DNA from: Coleophoma eucalyptorum
Taxonomy: Eukaryota; Ascomycota; Leotiomycetes; Helotiales; Dermateaceae
Length of the DNA: 64,000 nucleotides
Assembly: GCA_026120035.1 (NCBI GenBank)
Contig: JALRME010000014.1
Span: 682,001 to 746,000 of the forward strand
Direction of reading: 5' to 3'
Under the pieces are notes generated by a model. That model was not told the origin of the DNA, did not search any database, and was given only the letters and a program-made list of their open reading frames with translations. Below, piece after piece: positions 44,506 through 55,621 of the stretch (positions are counted from its first letter, which is position 1; each line of letters starts with the position of its first letter). A program made the translations under genes and the position numbers.

Positions 44506-47480
44506 ATGCGGTTGGATGTAAAGGTACGTGGTCTCCACTCTTTGCAACATCCTGGGCGGAAATTGGGACACCTGTATATCATCATCTTTGTCCTTCTCCT
44601 ACCACACCATCGCGCGCAATCACCATGGTGGACAACATGGACAATGGTGCTAACTCAGCGTTCGCAATTCAGAGACAGCTTTTTGCCCGGAGTGAGAGAG
44701 TCAAGGGCATTGATTTCCATCCAACAGAGCCATGGATTCTCACTACCCTGTACAGCGGTATGTTCTTTGGCGCATTGGGATTTAGAGCTCTGCTGATGCT
44801 GTTCTGTAGGCCATGTCTACATCTGGTCGTACGAGACACAGGTATGCTCCAGCTTCTTGTGCACCCCCTGCCAGCTGACAATTTGTAGGCGATTGTCAAA
44901 ACGTTTGAATTGACTGATGTACCCGTACGAGCGGGACGATTCGTCGCGCGAAAGAACTGGATTGTGTGTGGTTCCGATGATTTCCAGCTCCGAGTATACA
45001 ACTACAACACCTCCGAGAAGATCACCTCCTTCGAAGCTCACCCTGATTACATCCGAGCGATTGTTGTGCATCCGTCACAGCCTTTCGTCCTTACCGCCTC
45101 CGATGATATGACAATCAAGCTGTGGGATTGGGACAAAGGATGGAAGTGTGTGCAGGTCTTCGAAGGTCACAGCCACTATGTTATGGGCCTTGCAATAAAC
45201 CCCAAAGACACCAATACTTTTGCTTCAGCATGCTTGGATAGAACGGTCAAGATTTGGAGCTTGGGATCATCCACTGCTAACTTCACCCTTGAGGCGCATG
45301 AGACGAAAGGTGTCAACCATGTTGACTACTACCCACAATCGGACAAACCATATCTTTTGACAACATCCGATGATCGAACCGTCAAGATCTGGGATTATAC
45401 TACTAAGTCATTGATCGCAACCTTAGAGGGACACACCAGCAATGTCTCTTTCGCTTGCTACCACCCAGAATTACCCGTCATCATTTCTGGTTCAGAAGAT
45501 GGAACTGTGAAGATTTGGCACGCGAACACCTACCGGTTAGAACAGTCTTTGAACTACGGGCTAGAGCGAGCATGGTGTGTGAGTTACCAAAGAGGAAAGC
45601 AGGGTGTTGCCGTTGGATTTGATGAGGGAGCAGTCGTCGTCAAGATGGGCCGGGAAGAGCCTGCCGTATCCATGGATGGATCTGGAAAACTCATCTGGGC
45701 GAGACATAGCGAAGTCATTTCTTCCATAATCAAGGGAGGAGGTAAGTTTTCTCTACTTTGTTTGCGAATGCATTTTTGTTAACGTGTCATAGATGCTTCA
45801 TTGAAGGATAATGAACCTATCTCCTTACCAACGAAAGACCTCGGCACCTGCGAAGTTTACCCCCAAACTCTACTCCATTCTCCTAATGGACGTTTCGTGT
45901 CGGTCTGTGGTGACGGAGAATTCATCATCTACACAGCATTGGCGTGGAGGAACAAGGCGTTCGGCTCCGCCCTGGACTTCGTATGGGGCTCAAAGGATAA
46001 CAGCAATGACTACGCTATCCGGGAATCTGGTACCAGCGTGAAAATCTTCAAGAACTTTGTGGAGAAACCTGGAGGACTTGATGTTGGATTCCAGGCTGAG
46101 GGATTAACCGGTGGTGTACTCCTAGGTGTTAAGGGCCAAGGCGGTGTTGGCTTTTATGATTGGCAGACCGGTGGGTTGGTCCGAAGAATTGAAGTCGACC
46201 CAAAGGAGGTAGGTCATCTTATCCAAGAATTAATGCAGATTACTGATTTGGAGACAGGTCTACTGGTCTGAAAACGGAGAGCTTGTATCGATTGCATGCG
46301 AAGATTCCTTCTACGTTCTGAGATTCTCAAGAGAGAACTACATTGCGGCAGTTCAAGCCGGCGAGGTGGAGGACGATGGTGTTGAGGCAGCCTTTGAGGT
46401 TGTCACTGATATTAATGAAACGTGAGTATACAAGCTGAAGCCTATGGAAAGTAGCTAACAATCAGCAGCGTGCGAACTGGTGAATGGGTCGGTGATTGTT
46501 TTATCTACACCAACAGCACTAACCGCTTGAACTACCTTGTCGGTGATCAAACATATACCATCTCTCACTTCGACCAACCGATGTATCTTCTTGGATATAT
46601 TCAACGCGACTCCAGAATCTACCTTGCTGACAAAGACGTCAATGTCACCTCATTCAGCCTTTCGCTTTCTGTGGTTGAGTACCAAACCCTTGTTCTACGT
46701 GATGATATGGAATCTGCGGAAGAACTTCTACCTTCAATCCCACAAGATCAACTGAACAAGATCGCCCGTTTCTTAGAAGGGCAAGGTCACAAAGAGCTTG
46801 CTCTTCAGGTTGCTACTGACTCCGAGCACAAATTCGAGCTCGCTTTGGCTCTTGGCCAACTTCCTATTGCCCTTGAACTCGCAAGAGAGGCTGATGTTGA
46901 GCACAAGTGGAAGACAGTGGGTGACGCTGCTCTTGCTGGCTGGGATGTGGCTTTAGCTGCTGAGTGCTTCAAGAGCGCCAAGGATCTTGGATCACTGCTC
47001 TTGCTGCACACCTCAACTGGTGATCGGGAGGGATTACGTGCACTCTCTGGTCAAGCAAGTGATGCTGGAGCCCACAATGTTGCTTTCACCTGTCTATGGC
47101 AGTTGGGTGATGTGGATGGCTGCATTGATCTTCTAACCAAGACAGGCAGAGCTTCAGAGGCCGTATTATTTTCACAAACATACAAACCCTCCGCCACTAC
47201 AAAGGTCGTCGCACTCTGGAAGGAGGCTCTTGAGAAAGATAAGAAGGGACGAGTCGCAAAGACGGTCGGTGTTCCTGGTGAGGATGACGAGCTCTTCCCA
47301 GAGTGGGAAGAATACTTGAGACTGGAGAAGGAGGGTACTGTCAGCTTGATTGATGTCAATGGTCACGACGAGGAAACAGAGGAGACGGGTGCGAACACGG
47401 ACGAGGTTATCAACGGAGATGGCCCGGATCCAGATGCGGAGGCCGTAGAGGAGGGTTCTCTGGTCGCGACTGAGTCGTAG
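44506..47480 (+). CDS. SEC27: Coatomer beta' subunit (beta'-COP, SEC27/COPB2)
   Basis: A component of the COPI vesicle coat that recognises KKxx retrieval signals in Golgi-to-ER traffic. Seven exons (44506-44523, 44673-44757, 44810-44841, 44889-45741, 45793-46208, 46258-46421, 46469-47480) give 859 aa. I start at ATG 44506, because its 18-nt exon (MRLDVK) splices to [20 protein letters not shown], the conserved N-terminus. A later ATG at 44625 lies inside intron 1. WD40 repeats fill about residues 10-300 (repeated [37 protein letters not shown]). A second WD/coatomer region and the helical solenoid ([40 protein letters not shown]) follow. The tail is acidic. The last acceptor is a NAGNAG. Confidence 0.95.
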
Positions 47481-47801
47481 TAGTATGCTTGGGACTTCTT
47501 TGCGTTTGGTAGAAAGGGAGATCTTATGACAACGGAGTTGGGAAAAGTGAGGGTAGTCAGATAGCTACCATGTCATGACTAATTGACAGACGTTCCATTG
47601 TACTTTGTAATGAGCTAGCTGATTCAGGGCGACATTATTTTATTCTAGGCTGTGATTCGAGTGCTGGCAGTCAACCATGATAAGCGCCAGATAACCCCCC
47701 CCCCCCCCCGCCCACCAAACTTCCACCCCAGGCGGCATCAGTCCCGTTCGATTTTCGCTGGCCTCAGAAAGTATATAAGCATATATATATATATGCCAGT
47801 C
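47481..47801. repeat. Short convergent spacer with poly-C and AT microsatellite
   Basis: Between the stop codons of beta'-COP and the hydrolase. It contains a run of 15 C at 47695-47709 and an (AT)7 stretch at about 47781-47794. Slippage-prone, otherwise featureless. Confidence 0.7.
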
Positions 47802-49037
47802 TCAAGGAGCACCACCATTGATAAGCCATTTGAAGCCAGCCTCGGATTTCTCAAGAATATCTTTTGTAAAGCCTGCATCAGGAAAAATATACCAAGCGCC
47901 ATGCGGCAGGCCAGGGAAAACATCCAATTTTGTGACAACACCGCTTTCCCTCAGCATCTCTTCATAAACCAATCCGTAATCACGGAACAAGTCTGCTCCA
48001 CAAACCATGAAAAAGGTTGGGGGAAGATTACCATGGCCAGTGGGGAAGAGCAATGGTGAGCGAAGTGGTGAGAATGGATCTGCGGGATAGTTCTCTGCAC
48101 GACAATGATGAGCTCTAGCCTGTGCACCTCAAAACAGATCGACTTACTTTGGAAAAGGTCAGTAGCTAGGTGATTAAAGACTGGTGCGTCTCTGTTCTGC
48201 TCCCAGCTCGTGACTCTGGATTTATACTTTTCGGGAAGAGCTTCAGGGATACAAGGGCCGGGTATTGATAAGTAAAGGCCCGTCAGCGGCGGTGACATGG
48301 CTTCGTCTCGCCACAGGTGAGAGACGACAATGGAAGCTGTTGCACCGGACGACCTGCTACAAATCAGCATTGAAGAATCGTTTGGTGGTTCGGTTGTACT
48401 TACACCCCAGCCATGATAAATCCTTTGGCTGGATCTACATTTAATAGTTCGGTATTGCTTGCGGTCTGAGTTTAATTATTAGGATATTAAATACTCCAAC
48501 CCCAGGAATCTTCCTCTTAACTTACCCATTTGACAAAATCATACACATCCATCACCGGCATAGGAAACTTGGCCTCGGGAGCCAAGCTATCAGGAAAAAA
48601 AGATCAGCTCCCAGTCCAAAGCACCGAGAAAATGTAGAAGAACATATCACGGAACGAACATACCGATGATCAACATTTACAGCAACCCCCCCAAAATCCC
48701 TCACAAAAAGCCGACAATTCCTCTCCTCCTGCTCCGGACTGCCAATGCAAAACCCGCCCCCATGCACCATCACCAACAAAGGCCCTTTCTCGCTCCCGGG
48801 CTGGCTGGGGCTGTAAATGCGTGTGCGATTCTGGTGCCCGTCGCGCATGGCGACCCAGACATCCTTTTCAACCACCTCGGCCCATTTGGGTGACTCCGGG
48901 CGCATTTTGCCTAGATCCCGGAGATCTTGAATCGTCGTGTCCTCGTCTATGATGCTGAAGTAGCCGTTCTTTTCGAGCATCTTCTCAAGCTCCGGATTGA
49001 GCTTCGAGAGGCTCGGCCAGTCATCTAGGCTGGACAT
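47802..49037 (-). CDS. Alpha/beta hydrolase, HSL-type (alpha/beta hydrolase-3)
   Basis: A predicted esterase/lipase of the hormone-sensitive-lipase-like family. The start at 49037 gives MSSLDDWPSLSKLNPELEKM. Exon 1 contains the oxyanion-hole motif VMVHGGGFCIGSPEQEERNC. Following exons give VDHRLAPEAKFPMPV and FIMAG-V-SSGATASIVV, where the nucleophile Ser is in G-V-S-S-G rather than GDSAG. The last exons give ENYPADPFSPLRSPLLFPTG (preceded by Lys across the splice), ADLFRDYG (acid) and LPHGAW (His). The acceptor before the nucleophile is a tandem tagcag at 48354-48359; only use of the second AG gives a correct GxSxG. No signal peptide, so probably intracellular. The substrate is unknown. Confidence 0.88.
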
Positions 49038-51617
49038 TTTTCTTTTCTAGAGGGTGGTATGAATATTGCGGGGGAATTCAAGTACTGGAATTGAGGGTGT
49101 GGGGGAAGGAAGTAAAATTTAAATAGATGCTGAAGTCGAAAAATTAAGTTAGGAATAAATGTCGAAAACTTGGCTTCAGGAGTGAGAGACCCCGATATTC
49201 AATTGCTGGGAAATATATGTTAACGCCTTTGTATTGCGGTTATATATCAGGGCTCAGAGATGCACGCTTTCGGGTCAAATTAGCAGCACGTCTCTTACCC
49301 TCGCCGTCGGCTCTGCATCGCTGGTTGGCTGACCCCCATCTTGCTGTTGAGAGGTAGTGCCGGTCTCACGGCCGCGTGACTCAATCGGTATGTATAAGCA
49401 ACCAGCAGGAATCCTCTTCACTAAACTGTAAATCAACGACAAAAACCTTCCGAATGAAGATGGCCCGGCCTATATCCCATCTGTAACACTATAAAAGAAC
49501 ACTTAGATGTACAGATTGGTGAGGCTACAATATAAATATGATGAGTGTATGTGATGATTTAGAGTGAGGCTGCAACACCATGAGTGGGAAAAATAAATCT
49601 AAATATGTATAATCAATAAGTGATCGCTATTAACACCAGGGGTTTGGTCAAAGAAGCCCGTAAATAGGTACTGAGACACTGGATTTAAACATGCCGAAGC
49701 ATTTTTGTGGGACAGAATTGGTAGATATAAACTGCATGAATGGATTTCAACCTGGAGTCTCGGAATGAGGTCTCCAAATCAGTATCTGACTAGTTTCCGA
49801 GCAGCCTATGGCATAGAAATACCTGAATTCTATGAGATAAGTAATATAAATTAAGACTATTCAATAGAAGTCTAACAGAAATCTAGCGGTGAAAACAAAT
49901 AAGCACCTGTGACTGAGACAAAGACGTCACAAATCTAATCGGACTAATTCCACGGCTTTTGTTCCATAGCACCGGCTTTATGGCGCTGGAAAGTCTTCAT
50001 TGCTTGCCATACTCGAAGCTCGGACTTATCACATCACATGGTCCTCACTATGCACGTTGAACGACGAATACGAAGTCTCAGACTGATACGAGATATAGCG
50101 ATGGCTTGTCGTACGCATATCTGATCAAAGTCCCGGATTCCGAACATTGCTAAATCCCGGAAGACGTGCACTGATTATGAGCCAGGAAACAATCCATGAA
50201 ATATTCTAACCAAATCATTTGTAGATCTCCCGGATCCGTGGAGTTAGCTGACGTTACCTTCAAAACTCCAATGTCCTTGATTTGTAGATTGTGGGCGAGT
50301 CCCTCTTTATGTTGATCTTCAGGTCGTGATTTGAGTTGTAGCCCAAAAGCGCTAAGCACGGAGGGGGTCTCCGGGTTCTCAGCCTCCGAGTGGGTCTTCG
50401 AACAGATCATGGAACGAACTGCACTGTTGGCAACTTCTAAAAGGGGTGCGGTTAATTGCCTTGGAACTCAGCCACCACAGTGCCTAGAACTTGGCTCTCC
50501 AGCTCATCGTGCGCACAAAATAGTTGGCGACAATTCTTGACATTGAAATTTCTATAAACCGAGAAGAAAAGAAAGAAAAACGAGAGATATAGAAGATATA
50601 TGGTACGCTGTTGAAGCTACAGCTAGAGCTTGCGTATCTCACGGTCTGGCCTATCGGGGACAAACTCCCGGTCAATGCAGCGATTTAAAATTGCACGTGC
50701 AAATGACTACAGAGTATGGAACAGTTCGGTTTGTGAATCTCAGCTACGTGTGTGCCTCAGCGTGCAGACTTCTTACCACCAGAATGATCGTCAAAGCGCG
50801 GTTTGGCGGGAGCCTCCCTTCAACCTTGTTTCTGCACGGACAATTGGCGTCTGGAAACAAGAACTGGAAACAACTAAGGGAGTGCCCATGATTTTGTGCT
50901 TACAATGAAGTGGAGGGCCAATTAGATAACAGTTGTTCTAGCCTTGCAAAAAGTAATGTGTAGTATGGGCAGCCGAAGCAAGGTATTTGGGCCGTTCTTT
51001 TAGTTTAAGCGAGCTAGAATCATCACAATCTTGGTCGTCTGGGGGTACTTGTAAGGGTATCTTGGGGGGAACTTCACACTATACTCGAGTACGTCATTTA
51101 AACTCTACTTTGGTCGCACTAGGAATGCAGAAACTCCGAGTTTGTTCTTATCTAGGTGTTATGTTTCTCCTATAGAATAACCCTCGGAACTGTTGGATAT
51201 GTGAGTTGGCTGTGCACTGGCAGACACGCTCGCAATACAGATCCAGACCCGGATGTCAAGCCCTCCTTATGCGCTGTGGGGCTTCTGCTACAGTACCGAG
51301 AGGTTCTGGTAGGAAATCTAGCCCATCGGCTCTTGAATTGGGGTAGATTTGTGGGTCTTGTAGATCTTGCCACGCACCGTATCAAACTCCGCATTGACGA
51401 CACAGACACGCAAAATTAAGCGACGCTATCTATGTTTCCGAGTGCAATCACGCTTCCTTGGAACCAAGTCCCTTCTTCTCAAATAACAACACCATACCAC
51501 TTAAGATGCACTGAGCAGTTCCCCTCGCCCTTGTTCTCAGACTGCACGCCAAGATTTGGCCAAGAAAATCCCATCTCAGCTTGATTAATTCGTACTGTCA
51601 TCTCTACCTGTTCAATC
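49038..51617. other. 2.6-kb intergenic region, no supported gene
   Basis: AT-rich at left, more balanced at right. Only short frames occur (for example minus 50150-50410, 86 codons) and none resembles a family. No tRNA-like B-box with a matching acceptor stem was found. The right end is the promoter of the LtrA-like gene. Confidence 0.4.
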
Positions 51618-53808
51618 ATGTCTTCAGATAACATACATTCCCAGAAGCGGTCAGTTAATACCAATGAAGGGGATATGTTTGCTGTGTTTAGTATATTGAC
51701 TTATCTTACAGACTCTCCGGCTCATCTTCGTCATCGAGCCTTTACACTCTTGCCAAAGAGAAGCCGTCAAATCACGATGAAGAGGCGGGCGGCCAGAAAA
51801 AGTTGAAGCTGTTCGAAAGTCCATTGGCTCATGAGCGAGCAACAGCACCAGTTCCTGAAAAACCTGAGCCTTTCATTTCCATCTCAGGGCCCATAGGTGT
51901 TGGAAGCCATTCGAGGAATAGTTCCATTGGGAACATCTACGATCAGAGAAATGACGATGAAGATGTAACCCCCAAGAAAAAGTCCGAGGGTGTTATGAGA
52001 GATACCCCAGAATTCCGTCGCTATGAGGAATCAACGAACATTGAACTCTTTTACGATCTTTTCTTCGTGGCCAATCTTACTACTTTCACTGATGTCCACG
52101 AAATCAACGGTTCCGAAGCCTTGAAGGCTTATGCAGGGTTCTTCTGTATTCTTTGGTTTCTCTGGTGTCAAGTCAGTCTGTTCGACGTTCGATTCGTCAC
52201 TGACAGTATCTTGGAGAGGTTTGGAAAGGCATGCCAGTTTGGCGTGATGATTGGATTGGCAGTCGTTGGCCCTGACTTTAATGCCATGAAGCAGGACACA
52301 GACACTTTTCGGTCACTGGCACTCATCCTAATGTTCTCTCGGATCATACTGGGCCTCCAATATCTTACAGTCTTGTGGGCTGTCTGGAACTACAAGAACT
52401 CGAAGCTGCCCCTTACATTAGCTGCTGCATCCAGTTTCATGGCGGCACTCGTGTACTTTGGGACTTTCTTCGGGTTTTCTCCCAGCAACCCTACAAGCAA
52501 GGCCTTCATCGTCTGGTACATCACTGCCATCGTTGAGACAATTGTCAGTGTTTCTTTGTCGGCAAAATGGGACGTTTTGAGCTTCAGATCAACCCATCTC
52601 GTGCAGCGCATGAGTCTCCTTACCTTGATTATCTGTGAGTGGACCTTCCGAGACTTTAAATGGTATCGCTAATCTTGTCACAGTGGGAGAGGGTATTATT
52701 GGTATAGCTAAGAGTATTGCAACGGTAAGTCTACACGTGGCCAATGAATCCCATATGCTTATAAATTTCAGATCGTGGAAAATGAAACGTCATGGACCCC
52801 TCCCCTCACTTTGACAACCCTTGCTGCTGTTGTTATTATCGTAAGTTTAAATTATGCAACTGCTACCCTAAAATACTAATGTAAACAGTATTTTATCTAT
52901 ATGATATATTTCGATTGGCTCAACAGGAACAAGTTCGGATCCGTCCGAGAAGAGATCTGGGCATTCCTCCACTTCCCATTCCATCTTGCACTTATCGTAC
53001 TTGTCGAGGCAGTCGCGCAGTTCATAGTGTGGCGAAAAGTCGTGGAAGTAATTCGGTATGGGTTTCTTGCCACATCCAAAATAATATACTGACTTTACAA
53101 AAGTGGTGTTAATAAAGAATACATCCTTGCTTTGACAAGCTTCAACGGAACTACCAGTCTTGAGCTCGCTCAGTCACTTACCAACGTCACAAACGATGTA
53201 TTTACAGAACACACGCCCCAGTTTACTCATACCTACCTGGATGCTCAACAGCAGATCTATAATATCGGAAACGCGACTTTCAACTCCACCTCACAGATGA
53301 TGGATATTACAACCCTATTCTCTGTCCTACAAGACTCCATCTTTGGAAATTTTGGTATTGAGCCTTCGAAGCCCAAGCCGACGGATCCTATACTCGACCC
53401 CCTGGAGGAACGGAGGGAGAATTTGGAGGTCCTTAAGCTTGTTGTATGTGTGCTTTTGGTACTGATAAGAATATCGAGTTAACATGATACAGTACATCTA
53501 TTTCTTCATTGCAGCCGGGTTAACCCTTATCTTGATGAATATCCTCAACTTCATTAGCCTGCAACAAAAGACTAGAGGAGATCGCACCCGCATTGTGGTC
53601 AATGGAGTGATAGGCATAGTTCTGGCTTCATTGGCTAGCCTTGCCAATACCGATACCGGGTTCGATTTTGCTCAAAGTGCTTGGGTGCTTCCAACTGGTG
53701 CCTTGACCTTTGTTTTTGGTAAGTTGTCTATCTAACTGATCATACTACGTAGCCCTACTGACGCGATTGTTCTTAGTCATGGCTCTCAACTTCACCAAGC
53801 TTTTGTAA
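51618..53808 (+). CDS. LtrA-like (low-temperature requirement A) membrane protein
   Basis: A polytopic membrane protein of the bacterial LtrA family, common in fungi; its biochemical role is unknown. Exon 1 (51618-51649, MSSDNIHSQKR) joins at 51712 to a Ser-rich cytosolic segment (LSGSSSSSSLYTLAKEKPS). Next comes RRYEESTNIELFYDLFFVAN, the LtrA signature around TM1. TM helices continue (AYAGFFCILWFLWCQVSLFD; RSLALILMFSRIILGL). After an intron LGEGIIGIAKSIAT matches the conserved GEGI element. Further exons give IYMIYFDWLNRNKFGSVREE and IVLVEAVAQFIVW. A luminal Asn-rich loop follows (NGTTSLELAQSLTNVTNDVF), then the final TMs ending in VMALNFTKLL. At least seven introns; the smallest exon joints were not all checked. 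Confidence 0.85.
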
Positions 53809-54039
53809 TCCTCCCCTCGCTGTTGATCATGCTTGGGGGCTTACAAATTAATAAGATTGAAATAATAAGATGGGAAATAGAAGGCCTCTGTAACAGAGGA
53901 GAAGTGTGCTAGATATTCAGACTTAATTCATAAATATAAATTTTATTCACTGAACTTCAAAAACTATGAACATAGCATACAATTAAGCCCAGAGAAAAAT
54001 TGAGAGCAGCCAGGCAAACTTAATGAAAACAGGTGTTGG

Positions 54040-55209
54040 CTACTTAAGCCATGGTATTTCCTCGGGAGTATACTTGTACGCCCTGAATAACGCGTTTGCT
54101 GGATAATCGAAGTAAGTCTCGATCTCCTTAGCATCGAGCCCTTTGTAATCGGCAAACATGGGATTGACATACTCCCAACAAATTTTGCCCTCTTTTGTGA
54201 CCTCAAATACCCTTCCAAAAGCTGCTTCAGTGATTAATGTATTGCCATTTCTGAGCCTTTGTGCTCCGCCCATGAAAGGCGTGAAGAATGTCATGGGATG
54301 TGGATCTCGATACTCCCAGACAATGTTCTTGGTCGTTCTATCAACTTGGATCACGCGTGAGTATGTTGCGCTTTCTCCGTGCCTAAAAGTACCATTGTCG
54401 AATATGAGAATGCTTCCGTCTTCTAATTCTGAAGCACAATGCTGTTGCGCGACAACAGTAGAGCCAAGATGCCACATGACCTCTCCAGTTTCGCGAGATA
54501 TAATAATAACTGCAGAAACGCTTCGCAAGGACGCTAGGATGTTCCCATCTTTGAGTGGGTATACTGAGTTTATCAGTGGCCAATGATCCCGAGCATAATG
54601 AGGCTGGAGGGGAAACAGCTTCGGGTCTAGATGGTCAATGGCTTTCCATGACCATAAAACACGACCAGATTTGTCAACGTGCTTAATACAGTCGCCGTAA
54701 GCTTGCCCATCCGGAGCTTCACTGTCCGGAATGCCACCTGGAATGGTGGCTGCCTGTGATGGCGTCATTGCTTCTAGTGTCGTATAGAGAATTTCTCCAT
54801 TATCAAGATGGTGCTGGTCGTGGTGAGCCATTGGATCTCGGTGCTCTGAAACGACCGTCCCAGCTGGGTCAATTTGTTGCATGATGCCACCTCTGTACTT
54901 TTGCCAAAGGGGAAACAGTCGAGGAGAATCAGGATGGACGCCGTTGTACGCAAGATTCCCATTCGCAAGTATCCGGGCGTGACGACCTGGCCTATATGGC
55001 AGATCCCATCGATGTGCCTCTATGCCATCGTTATCGATGAGAAGGACAGTGCCCGGTGATGTTAGATGTGCAAAGAGGATATATCCAGGCGAGACCAATG
55101 CATAATCAACGCCTCGAAGGCCTAGTCCTCGGCGAGCCAATGTGCTCTGCTCCATTTCTGAGCTACTGGACTTCATATTGCACGGAGCTATGATGTTCGG
55201 AAGTTGCAT
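54040..55209 (-). CDS. Arylsulfotransferase (ASST)-like beta-propeller protein
   Basis: A single exon of 389 aa. Repeated blade-like segments (GTVLLIDNDGIEAHRWDLPY; GRHARILANGNLAYNGVHPD; AGTVVSEHRDPMAHHDQHHL; DNGEILYTTLEAMT; KSGRVLWSWKAIDHLDP; LKDGNILASLRS; LEDGSILIFDNGTFR) fit the arylsulfotransferase family. Bacterial members move sulfate from phenolic esters to phenols using an active-site His. The His-rich segment HHDQHH is a candidate but is not proven. No signal peptide is visible, unlike the periplasmic bacterial enzymes. Lack of introns among intron-rich neighbours could reflect transfer from bacteria or plain intron loss. The gene is divergent from the NCS1 permease, 412 bp away, across a promoter with three CGG-N4-CCG sites. 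Confidence 0.78.
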   Translation of the reverse strand: MQLPNIIAPCNMKSSSSEMEQSTLARRGLGLRGVDYALVSPGYILFAHLTSPGTVLLIDNDGIEAHRWDLPYRPGRHARILANGNLAYNGVHPDSPRLFPLWQKYRGGIMQQIDPAGTVVSEHRDPMAHHDQHHLDNGEILYTTLEAMTPSQAATIPGGIPDSEAPDGQAYGDCIKHVDKSGRVLWSWKAIDHLDPKLFPLQPHYARDHWPLINSVYPLKDGNILASLRSVSAVIIISRETGEVMWHLGSTVVAQQHCASELEDGSILIFDNGTFRHGESATYSRVIQVDRTTKNIVWEYRDPHPMTFFTPFMGGAQRLRNGNTLITEAAFGRVFEVTKEGKICWEYVNPMFADYKGLDAKEIETYFDYPANALFRAYKYTPEEIPWLK

Positions 55210-55621
55210 CGCTTGTTCTGTTGCCCGAGTGGAGTGTCGTGGTTCAGTGAGTACAAGTTAACATAAAGCTCCCCAGAGGTTGGTACAGAAGTAAGAAGGA
55301 GGACTGATGCAGAGGAACCATAAATGTTTTAAATCATATTCACTCGATACCATTTCGGCGACTTCCTACAAAACTCAGCAAGACGGCCTTTCCCCGCCGG
55401 TATGCCGTAGGTAAACCGGCAAGCTTTCGCCTAAGAAATAAGCAGGGAGCGGCAAGCCGGCGGCGATATGCTTACGATCTCAAGCCTCAATCAGCGTGAC
55501 CGGCATGCCGCGGTGATAAGCAGAAGTCTTGGTGATAGAAACATGTTTGGGAAAGAAAGATAAAATAAAGTCAAGCGACCCAAAATGAACCACCAAAACA
55601 ACACACAGCTTTTATTCCAAT
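55210..55621. promoter_or_regulatory. Divergent promoter with three evenly spaced CGG-N4-CCG inverted repeats
   Basis: CGGTATGCCG at 55398-55407, CGGCAAGCCG at 55450-55459 and CGGCATGCCG at 55501-55510, with starts 52 and 51 bp apart. The consensus is CGG-YAWG-CCG. A degenerate fourth copy (cggcaagctt) starts at 55417. CGG/CCG half-sites are the standard target of Zn2Cys6 dimers, and such a gene lies at 57362-59242. The spacing is near five helical turns. Binding by that factor is inference. Confidence 0.7.

Noticed and set aside
44625..44888. Alternative beta'-COP start at ATG 44625
   Set aside because: It lies in intron 1; splicing the upstream MRLDVK exon restores the conserved N-terminus of the family.
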